From the NCBI GenBank assembly GCA_028456385.1, contig JALNQF010000056.1, positions 1 to 64,000 of the forward strand: a DNA stretch of 64,000 bases, read 5' to 3'. How positions within the stretch are numbered: the first letter of the stretch is position 1; each line of letters opens with the position of its first letter. This document shows, piece by piece, positions 56,303 through 64,000 of this stretch. The translations under genes were made by a program, and so were the position numbers. Below the pieces are notes generated by a model. The model worked only from the letters and a program-made list of their open reading frames with translations. It had not been told where the DNA came from and did no database searches. This stretch comes from Ophiosphaerella korrae. Its lineage: Eukaryota; Ascomycota; Dothideomycetes; Pleosporales; Phaeosphaeriaceae.

Positions 56303-58178
56303 GCTTGCAGTTGAAGTGAAGAATGGCTCGGGTGCAGCTGAAGGCACAACGGGTCAATGGGGCAAGACCAAGACAGGTCCTTTTAAAGTAGCGATAAGCT
56401 AGATAAAATGGGCAGGCCCTTTTTCAGAAGCAAGTCACGAAAGAGGAGATGCCAACAACGACTGCTCTGGAACGATTGGTGAGCACAAGAAGTGAGGTGA
56501 GAGAGAAGTGTCCTGACATGGCAAACACGCACCTTGGGGGTTGGAGCCGGAGAAGGAAAGCACAGTCGAGGGCAGCAGCCCGTTGCGGCAAGTGCAAGTC
56601 TAAAGCGTGACAACAGGTGCGCTCAGCATCTTGGTCAGGGCAGGGGGTGAATTGGTCTGGGTGGGAGTGAAACGGACAGAAATGGACTGGAGAAGAAAGG
56701 AAAGGCGACAGAATGGAATGGAGGGGCAATGGGCGTTGAAGGACGAGGTCGCACAGCAGCAGGAGTGCAAGGCGTCTCTTGAGTGGTTCCCCGCTATCTG
56801 GCTTCAAGGATTCGACAAGGCGCCGTTTTGATAGCCCTGTCTGGTTGGCCTCCTGCAAGCCACATGCAGCGCTTGTCCACATAAGATTCTGTGGTTGGTT
56901 CAAGATGGACAACGCAGCAGCACGCCCTCAACGTCCTCTTCGTGCTGTCTGCCCTCTGCTTGCGCCTGGCGCTCGCGGAGAGTGGCGGTGCAGTTGCTGT
57001 GCAGCTGCAGCCGTCTGTCTAGAGCAGCAAAGACGAGAGACGGATCATCGCGCGGAGCACCTGTGGAGAGGGAGCGCACGTCTCGCAACAGACCCAGTAG
57101 TTCACCAGCCTAAGAAAACAGACCGGCAGCATGGAAACGGGCTGTCAATCTAGTATGCCTTTTGCATGCGGATCCATGCAGCGCAGTGGCTCGGTTACCA
57201 GCTCTGGGACCACGGCACGGATTGGCGGCGGGGCCGTTTATCTGTGACGAATTGGCCAAATTACACCAATGGGCGTGCATGCCGTAAGATAACGCGAGAG
57301 TGTTTTGCACATTCGTCTCCAGCAATTGGCCAGCACGGCTCAGCAAGCCCTCTGTTACTGAGCAATTACGAGTATCAATACCCAATCGGACATATAATAC
57401 CAGCCTCAACCACGCCCCTCTCTCGCACGGCCCAGGCGGAATCTTTACGCCCCCGACGCTCTCCATTCGTCACCCACCACAACCTCACAAGCCTAGGCCT
57501 CATCGATCGATTGTCGATCAGCCCCGCCTCAATCCATCGCCGTAGCCGCTTGCCCAAGTGCGCTGCAGTATGCTCATCACTCAATGCGCACACATCCACA
57601 CCATCCCCTGGCATTCGTTTCCCAGGTGAAACGATGGATAGGTCCGCTGTGTTACATGCTGTCAGAAACTGTTGGACTTGCGTAACCCCGCCTGCGGGGC
57701 AAGTGCCGGATACCCATGATACCGGGGGTCCGAAATGCCCATTGGGGTAATCGATGGACATGGTTTCTTTGTTAGCTGAAAGCTTACCGTTTTTTTTTTC
57801 TCGCTTGCACATCCCTACTAATGTCGCCTCATGTCTCCTGACGTATCACGGCTCAGACCACACTGCCACTGATAAGGCCGGCCCATGACGGACGATCCCT
57901 GGTTCTAGTAATCTGCTAATTACGAGTTGCATTGTGTAGCCTAGATATCCATTTGCATTTATCCGCCGAGTAGGAACTTCCGAAGAGCTTCCGACATAGC
58001 AGTGTGTGAAGACGTCGTTGCTGCTCGCGTGCTCACCACGGTAGCGCGCGGCATCTGCCCATGTCGACCCTTATAGTCACCAGCATAGAATGAAACTCGT
58101 TGCGAACGTTACTCGTAGACTTGAAAACCGCATGATTGTGTAGCGCATCCTTTAACATGCATATCAAGCAACCAGCAC
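56303..58178. other. Long intergenic region, no gene seen
   Basis: About 1.9 kb upstream of PPS1 and downstream of POLD4. ORFs up to about 195 codons occur on both strands (57166-57750 plus; 56424-56912 minus), but they overlap, are rich in Arg/Ser/Pro and show no family or splice-joined continuation. I see no RNA gene. Confidence 0.5.
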
Positions 58179-58911
58179 TCAGGCTGCTTCAATCTTTATG
58201 CTAGCCCGCAGCAGTTCGTCGACTTGAGATCTCTGAAGCTCGACCTTGCTGTCTTTTTCCATCTCTTTCAGCAAAACAGCAAGAACCTCCATCGGAGGGT
58301 CTAGATCAAGGCGATGCGCTCGTTTCCAACGCTTTAACCTAGCGATGCCTGTGCATGGCTGCAAAGCGCATTTCGTGTCAGCATGGATGAAACGATGATA
58401 ACGTGCAGACTTGGAGAGAAACAAGCACATGCAGGATTGAACATTGGATACTTACGCCGTAATGTGCACTCATGTCAAACTCCCTGAGTATCTTCTCATG
58501 TATATTCAGCTCTTCCTGATGCACTCTGGGCGCCATTCTCTGCTTCTCCTTTGCAGACCAGTATTTTTTGATCGCCGCATCCGATATTTTCCTCGCCTCA
58601 TCCTCTTCTGGCGTGCTTTGCACTTGCTGCACTTTCACCTCCTCCTTAGTTTGATCGATAATGGCTGCATCTTCGGTCGTTGGCTCTTCCAATTCAATGA
58701 CCTCGGGCTTGACCTCGGGCTTGACCTCAGGTTGGACCTCAGGCTTGGCCTGAATTTTGATCGCCTTTGTTGAAACAGGCGAGTCTAAATTGTCCTTTGC
58801 GTTCTGTGTTCGTATGCCAGCCTTGGTAACTTTGTTTGACGCTCCATGGAAAGCGAGGGTGGACTGCTGCGACTTGGTCGCTAGCCCTGAGGTTTTCTTC
58901 TTTGGGGGCAT
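58179..58911 (-). CDS. DNA polymerase delta subunit 4 (POLD4/Cdm1)
   Basis: Two exons: 58911-58456 and 58358-58179 (97-nt intron, GTAAGT..CAG). The product is 211 aa. The N-terminus MPPKKKTSGLATKSQQSTLAFHG contains a PIP-box-like Q-S-T-L-A-F followed by basic residues, as expected for a PCNA-binding subunit. An imperfect Lys-Pro-Glu-Val repeat (PEVQPEVKPEVKPEV) and acidic linker follow. The conserved domain is 'IKKYWSAKEKQRMAPRVH', 'LREFDMSAHYG' and, across the intron, 'PCTGIARLKRWKRAHRLDLDPP' (the G-x-x-R-x-x-R-W-x-R-A core of POLD4). The helical tail is 'LLKEMEKDSKVELQRSQVDELL'. The subunit stabilises polymerase delta on PCNA in the nucleus. Confidence 0.9.
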
Positions 58912-59402
58912 TATGTACGTTACGTATCGATAGTTTTAGTGGTTACTACGAGGACTGAGGTTGCGATTGTTATGCGCAGTCGCAAAGTGGTAGAGAGGTG
59001 TCGTGGAAGCGGGCGTCATCTGGGCTTGGCAACGACCGCCCGTGCTTCTTCCCGCCGTTGGCCAGGGAACACGCGAAACGCGAGAGCATGTGATCTCGCT
59101 GTTCACCGTCTGCCGTCCAACCAGACCATCGTAGATTTCGCATAGAATGGTGCTCACAGCCAATTCATAAGCACTCTTATATTTGAAACCTAGCATTGCC
59201 TGTGAGTATTGTATAGAGTCTGCATCGAATTTGTTCAACAACATAACATTGCTCATTTTGTAACTACCGTGACTGGTATAAGTGTGGTTTGATATGTATC
59301 ACTCCAAGCCAAAAACGATCCTTACCCACACCACATTTACCCCGCTAAATTTCTTCAAATCCACCAGCTAACCCTACCCAGACCCCAACCCCAACCCCAA
59401 CC
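58912..59402. promoter_or_regulatory. Divergent intergenic region (POLD4 / DcpS)
   Basis: 491 bp between two divergent starts. A short CCCCAA repeat (about 59384-59401) sits just before the DcpS ATG and is part of its leader. Confidence 0.5.
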
Positions 59403-60453
59403 ATGACCTCAACCACACCCCCCGAAATCGCCGCCAAAGCCGAAGCCCTCATCCCCCAATTCCAACTAACCCGCCTCCTAAACGCCGACCAAGCCGGCCG
59501 CCGCATCTCCCTCCTCGGCACCATCTCCTCGCAAAACGCGCTCCTAATCATCGAACGCGCCGCCTTCCCCACCGACCCCCCCACCCTCACCACCCTCCCC
59601 ACTTCCCTCCGCAACATCAAAAACCTCGGCGCAAACGACATATACGCCTGGTTCCTCGCCAACTCGGCCCCGTCCCTTGTTGTCGGCGCAGACGGCACCA
59701 CCCCCCCGCCGCCCGACTTCAAGCTCAACCTCATCTACCCATGCACCCAAAAACACATCGACAAGTACTCGGCCCAGGGCCTGCGCGTCGTGCGCGAGAC
59801 CCCCGATGTGTACGCGCGGTATGTACGCGCGTACATGGCGCGGCAGCGCGACAAGGGCGCGCTGAACTGGGTGTTCAATATCATCGAGGGGCGCACCGAG
59901 CAGGAAGACGTCATGTACCGCGAGAGCGGGGACTCTGGGTTCCTCTTGCTGCCTGACCTGAATTGGGACCGGAAGACGATGGGGGCGCTGCATTTGCTGG
60001 GAATTGTGGAGCGACGGGATATTTGGAGTGTGCGGGATTTGCGCAAGAAGCATGTAGAGTGGCTGGAGCATATGCGCGGTAAGATGGTGGAGGCGACGGT
60101 TGGGTTGTATCCGGGGGTGGAGAGCGATCAGTTGAAGTTGTATCTGCATTGTAAGTTGGGAGGGGAGAGTGAGGGCGGGAAGAGTGTGCTGATGGAGTAC
60201 AGATCAACCGACGTATTACCACTTTCATATTCATATCGTGCATGTTTCGCTAGAGGCGGGGGGCACGCAGGCTACAGGTAAGGCGCTAGGTTTGGAGAAT
60301 ATCATCTCCCAGTTGGAAACAGTGGTAGGTGGGGAAGAGGCGGGTATGCAAGATGTTACGCTGACATACCATCTTGGCGAGAGGAGTGAGTTATGGGAAA
60401 AGGTATTTGCACCACTGAAGGAAGGGCGAGAAGTCAAGGTGAAGGACTTCTAG
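59403..60453 (+). CDS. Scavenger mRNA decapping enzyme DcpS (HIT family)
   Basis: Two exons: 59403-60150 and 60203-60453 (52-nt intron, GTAAGT..CAG). The product is 332 aa, the family length. The N-terminal swapped-dimer domain contains 'LLGTISSQNALLIIERAAF'. The cap-binding region has 'NWVFNIIEGRTEQEDVMYRE' and 'FLLLPDLNWDR' (W-D-R motif). The intron splits the histidine triad region, and the spliced product reads 'YYHFHIHIVHVSLE', giving H-x-H-x-H-x-x-H with the catalytic central His. The C-terminus 'LTYHLGERSELWEKV' is typical. DcpS hydrolyses the m7GpppN cap fragments left after 3'-to-5' mRNA decay. In the same window PAT1 acts in the 5'-to-3' decapping route. Confidence 0.94.
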
Positions 60454-60593
60454 GCAAATGGTGCGGATGATTTAGAAGGATCAAGGTATGATGAGCTGGA
60501 AAAGACGAAGACCCCATAGGTTGATGTGGAAAATACGGGCAACGAGATCCAAAATATCATGATGATGCGTTCGCGCACATTGCAGCCTCCTCT

Positions 60594-62065
60594 TCACTTG
60601 TCCTTTGGGCCTGCAGTCTTTTCCTTTGCTTTACCCACTGCAACGTCCTGGCCTGTTTCGCCTGTTTCGCCTGGATCGCTGCTATTCGATGTCTCTCTAT
60701 CGTCCCCACTCTCATCTCGACCACTGCTATCCAATTTCGGCATCTGCTTCGCTCCGGCCTTTGCTTCAAATGCGGTACGCCGCTCCTCCTTCTCTAGCAC
60801 CAGCCGACCCCTTGCCCGCTTTGCTGCTATCCTGGTCTAATCACCAATACTACCTTTTACACTCTTAATTCTTGAAGCTATTGTTCCACTAGTACTCGAC
60901 GTCTCCGATCTGTATGTCCCCGTTCTCTTGTTTCTACTACGTTTGGTTGTAAGAAATAGGTGTGATTCTGATCTACCTAATGATCGCCATATGGCCAGAG
61001 AGCCGTAGATCGTACCGTCACTGCTTGGAATACTGCGCTACAGCTTTTCCCGCATGGAGAAGACAAGGCAGTCCACAAAGGCTATTGATGTCATATAGAT
61101 TGTGGAACCGACGCGGGGAAACCACAGTGGATAATTGGCGTAGCGGTTACTGTAATTCATGCAGTGGTGGATAAAAGGAATTATCCACATAATGGTATAG
61201 ACTATAGGGTAGACGAACAGTAGGTGCAGTTAGCGATAGACTCGCTTGCGTTCCAGCTGTAGGTAGTCTTGAGCAGACCGTACAGGCGAGGCTTCAAAAA
61301 GCGGTGCCGTGTGCTGAGTAGCTTGGATATCTTTTGTAGAGTTTGGTTGACCCGAGTGGTTGGGAAGGGGTATTGGCGATGGAATATTATTAGGACTTGC
61401 TGGTGACGTAGGCCTGTTTATGTAGCTAGAGGCAATGGTGAACAAATGCGGTCAGGCGGAAGTGGTAGGCATGAGCGGGTTTCCTGTCGAACTTCCTGGT
61501 AAGGATAGTGAACGTGAACCTTTTCCCGGCAACTTGTCGCTTGTGGAGTACATAGAACGTGGCAAATCGATGACTGACCTTCGTGGCTGGAAGGAGGCGA
61601 TATCATGAGCTACTGGCGAAGCTCTACGTTTGTGATTAGACTCATTCCTGGGTAATTGAGTGCCAATCGAATTCTCAATATCCCTATCACTCAAAGATAA
61701 CCTTGTCAAGATGGGATCCGATGTTTGCGTACTCAGACTGACAACTGTGTGTGCACGGCACTTGAAGCCAACCACTGCATATATAGCAATTGCGAGACTA
61801 ATAATGGTCAGAGCAATCAAGTATTGAGGTATCTAAGCTAGGGCTAATCGATACCAAAAGGGTCAAATTGGGAGTGTGCAAAAAGCGCCAAGCGATAGAT
61901 ATGCAGGATATTGAGTTGTGAATGCCGAAATAGCATATTCATGCGAAAGAACCAATGAAAAGCAACCAAAGATGCGATCATGCTCACACTCGAGCAAGCC
62001 AAGGCTGCTATCTGGATCAGATACATGGAATGTATGTCAGAGGCCGCGGTGAACGTATACACAGA
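60594..62065 (-). pseudogene. Git3-type (cAMP-receptor-like) G-protein-coupled receptor, inactivated by multiple stops
   Basis: One minus-strand frame reads as the C-terminal two thirds of a fungal Git3-class GPCR: 'FWYRLALA', stop, 'IPQYLIALTIISLAIAIYAVVGFKCR' (TM5); a Ser/Arg/Pro-rich third loop; 'LLFVYPIVYTIMWIIPFIHH' (TM6); 'VGSTIYMTSIAFVDCLVFSMREKL' (TM7); and a charged tail 'LEKEERRTAFEAKAG' to the stop at 60594. The frame is broken by TGA 61865-61863, TAG 61835-61833, TGA 61454-61452, TAA 61232-61230, TAG 61040-61038 and TAG 60839-60837. TM1 ('ACSSVSMIASLVAFHWFFRMN', about 62000-61930) is in another frame, and the TM2-TM4 region appears deleted. Several stops fall where the family has Trp or Gln, as C-to-T mutation would give. 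Functional members sense carbon sources upstream of cAMP-PKA signalling. Confidence 0.75.
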
Positions 62066-62362
62066 ATCGGGGTTGAGCGGTTGAGCCCCATGTTACAGAA
62101 GATAGAGTGCAGAAATGATGAGAGATGTGATGGGACAGTGCGAAATCTTGACCAAGGAGTGCCCATGCTATCTTTCTCTTCATTGCTCGCATATTTAGCT
62201 ACCCCAATTCTGAACACGGGCAAGACAGGATCAACTCGACACAGGATTGGCATGCCTCGCTGAAATACGAGCTTTGTGGTTGTGTTTGGTGATTATTCTA
62301 TCAATTGGTAACCCCTACTAGTCACTCACCATGTTCAAATGGGTAGCATAGAGTTGAAGCTA

Positions 62363-63232
62363 CTAATCCAGTGACTCGGCAAGCGTGATCAGACTGAAGC
62401 GAAGATCGCCTCCTCCGGCCGCAGTCTCTCGTCTAAGGAAGCTACGGACTCCAAGGTCAAGCGCTTTTTCACTAAGCACATCCTCATCCGGTGAGAGTGC
62501 GCCACGATTGAGTGGACCCTTCCGTCGGCCGTCCAGCTCCCATAGATTATTGTTTTGTGACTTGACAAAGCATACATAGTGTAAGTCGACATTGTCCTCT
62601 GCTGCAGGAGCGCTAGTGTCTCCCCCAGTGGCAGCAGACTGGTGAGCAGTCTCAAGGGCCTCGGACTCATAGAGCAAATCGGCCCTTTCAATGGGCTTCA
62701 GCGGAATGGCATCGTTAACGAGTTTGGCCAGGTCTGAGTTTGGTTCTGAGGGTATTGTTAGCATGCGAGAGTAGTTGCCATGCAGCAAGCACACGGCAGC
62801 GTACCAATGTTGGCGCGTGCTGAGCCATTGGAAACGCCATGCAAAAGGCCAATAAGGCCACAGGCGTTGCCAATGGTCTGCTTGTACCAGACAACCTCCT
62901 CTTCCGGACCATGGCCTTGGTATTCGGGCCGGTCGTTGTCTTCCTGAACGCGGAACTTTTCGTATGTCTCACTGACGGGAAAGACGAGGAGCAGGGCATG
63001 GGCGGGACGAGGCACGAATGCAAGCAGCTCAGGTTCGTCGATGCTGAAGACGTCGTGGAAGGCCAGCTTCTGGGACAGACCTAGCTTGTGGACGAGCGAG
63101 GACATGACGTCGGGATTGTTTTCTGGCATGGCGCGTGAGCACGTGTTTTGTTCGTATTAGGCACAGCGGCATACCCAGAGGAATGAACCTCTTCCTCCCG
63201 GCCGGCACATCTGGCGAGTCTGAAGCCGACAT
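62363..63232 (-). CDS. Ubiquitin carboxyl-terminal hydrolase, UCH family (Yuh1/UCH-L type, peptidase C12)
   Basis: Three exons: 63232-63175, 63122-62805 and 62745-62363 (introns of 52 and 59 nt). The product is 252 aa, the UCH-L length. Catalytic elements are all visible: oxyanion Gln and nucleophile Cys in 'YKQTIGNACGLIGLLHGVSNG', His in 'VDLHYVCFVKS', and Asp in 'WELDGRRKGP'. The first junction gives 'RFIPLENNPDVMSSLVHKLG', the canonical UCH N-terminus, and the second gives 'ARANIEPNSDLAKLV'. These enzymes release small adducts and process ubiquitin precursors in the cytosol. The ATG at 63232 is the first in frame and gives MSASDSPDVPAGRK. Confidence 0.94.
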
Positions 63233-63820
63233 TGTGCTGGTCTTGGTGGGTTGGTGTGGTGTTGCGGGGCACAGGAGGGCGTGCAGAGGGCTGCTACTTA
63301 TCAAGCGTCAAGTGCTGTGCGCGGGGCAGGCGCGGGCAGGCGCAGCGTCATTCATGGCTAACCAGCTGCAGGGCGCATAGGCATAGAAGCCTAGATAAGT
63401 GGCACTTTGCTGTACCATGTTTCCAGATACACACATACCGTGTAGATGTGCAGATAGGTAGCAAGTCGTTGGCCAATGCCAATGTACGGCCTGTGCTTGG
63501 TCAAGCTTTCAGCTTTCATCCCTCTGGAGCTGCCCCGCGCCCATGGCTGGCGGACCTGCATTTGACTCACGTGTCTGACTATGCACATCCACGCCTTTCC
63601 TTCAGCTGCGCTCCTTGTTCGCACCAGACCGCCCCGCCTCGTCCATCCAAGACTCCTTCAGCTGGTCTTGTCACGCCCACCTCACGCACCTCACGCACCT
63701 CACGCACCTCACGCTTCCTCCAGATACATAACCACCGCCGCACCCACGCTGACTCCCAATTTCTTTACCCCACCACATCCGCTCACCATCAACTTTTTCC
63801 AGCGCACCTTCCTGCCCACA
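63233..63820. promoter_or_regulatory. Divergent intergenic region upstream of the UCH gene and the right-edge gene
   Basis: 588 bp holding both promoters. It includes a 9-bp CTCACGCAC tandem repeat (separate entry), which lies about 110 bp upstream of the right-edge ATG. Confidence 0.5.
63680..63715. repeat. 9-bp tandem repeat CTCACGCAC, about four units
   Basis: Consecutive CTCACGCAC units in the leader/promoter of the right-edge gene. Confidence 0.9.
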
Positions 63821-64000
63821 ATGGCAAGCCCCACCCTGGACGAGAGCTTGGTCGCCTTTTTGAACACACATGCACCCAACAACGCCGGTGCCGAGACCGA
63901 CGCCATCAAAGCCTCACAGGCCCTCTTCCCTCAGACCACCTACAGCGACGCAGAAAAGGCCGAGCTCGCCCAATGGCTTGCCACTGCTTCCCACATTGCC
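63821..64000 (+). CDS. Start of a gene running off the window, possibly an Arc1/GU4-type tRNA-binding cofactor
   Basis: ATG at 63821 (context CACAATGGC) followed by 60 open codons to the edge. The peptide (MASPTLDESLVAFLNTH..., then 'YSDAEKAELAQWLATASHI') is alanine-rich and helical. It resembles the GST-C-like N-terminal helices seen in aminoacyl-tRNA synthetase cofactors of the Arc1/GU4 type ('S-x-x-E-K-A-x-x-x-Q-W-L'). That family call rests on a short match and is tentative; another GST-C-like N-terminus would look similar. Nothing beyond the first 60 residues is available. Confidence 0.45.
   Translation, partial: MASPTLDESLVAFLNTHAPNNAGAETDAIKASQALFPQTTYSDAEKAELAQWLATASHIA

Noticed and set aside
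57166..57750. A 194-codon plus-strand ORF in the long gap upstream of PPS1
   Set aside because: Ser/Arg/Pro-rich, with no domain and no splice-joined extension; a minus-strand ORF overlaps it. Chance openness is more likely.
59384..59401. Telomere-like CCCCAA repeats
   Set aside because: Only three units, not the TTAGGG type expected in filamentous ascomycetes, and sitting inside the DcpS leader next to housekeeping genes.
1..64000. A secondary-metabolite cluster, CRISPR array or prokaryotic-type operon
   Set aside because: No PKS, NRPS, terpene cyclase or cluster regulator was seen. Genes have individual promoters and spliceosomal introns, and there are no regular spacer-repeat arrays.

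Overview
This window is nuclear DNA of a filamentous ascomycete, most likely a dothideomycete (Pleosporales-like; this placement is inference). The support is compact genes about 0.5-2 kb apart, very short GT-AG introns (mostly 43-64 nt), and families typical of Pezizomycotina: Git3-type GPCR, RTA1 protein, secreted aspergillopepsin-type protease, GH125 and GT15 mannose enzymes, and an ABCA transporter. I joined exons by hand so that the reading frame and the conserved family residues run across each junction. No tRNA, rRNA or CRISPR was recognised.

Layout. 1-5.6 kb: the 3' part of DCC1, a hemerythrin-like remnant, a TauD-type dioxygenase and a 98-aa protein. 5.9-14.8 kb: splicing helicase PRP22, a Kre2/Mnt1 mannosyltransferase and the decapping activator PAT1, the last two divergent. 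16.6-22.7 kb: a secreted aspartic protease, a 953-aa protein ending in an XPF/Zip2-like module, and a Hikeshi/OPI10 homologue. 22.7-33 kb is an accessory, decaying stretch: a frameshifted HD-domain pseudogene, a transposase scrap, microsatellites, a large alpha/beta hydrolase gene, a frameshifted ankyrin pseudogene, and a broken partial copy of the GH125 gene. 33.1-44.2 kb: GH125, CLP1, inositol polyphosphate kinase, a La-motif/Arb1 fusion, an RTA1 protein and RNase P subunit POP4. 44.9-56.3 kb: an ABCA transporter, a 130-aa proline-rich protein, a soluble twin ABC ATPase and the dual-specificity phosphatase PPS1. 58.2-64 kb: DNA polymerase delta subunit 4, DcpS, a GPCR pseudogene riddled with stops, a ubiquitin C-terminal hydrolase, and the start of another gene.

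Many genes here act in RNA metabolism (PRP22, PAT1, CLP1, POP4, DcpS, La/Arb1) or in chromosome replication and cohesion (DCC1, POLD4, the Zip2-like protein). They are separately promoted housekeeping genes, not an operon or a biosynthetic cluster. The glycan genes (GT15, GH125) are likewise dispersed.

The most interesting items are: (1) a protein joining an N-terminal La RNA-binding motif to the Argonaute siRNA chaperone subunit Arb1 in one frame; (2) a candidate Zip2/SHOC1 meiotic protein with a catalytically degenerate XPF-like domain; (3) a family of about 205-bp inverted-repeat elements (MITE-like), with three copies each 100-200 bp upstream of a start codon; (4) several pseudogenes whose stop codons suggest RIP-type C-to-T mutation, notably the Git3-type GPCR.
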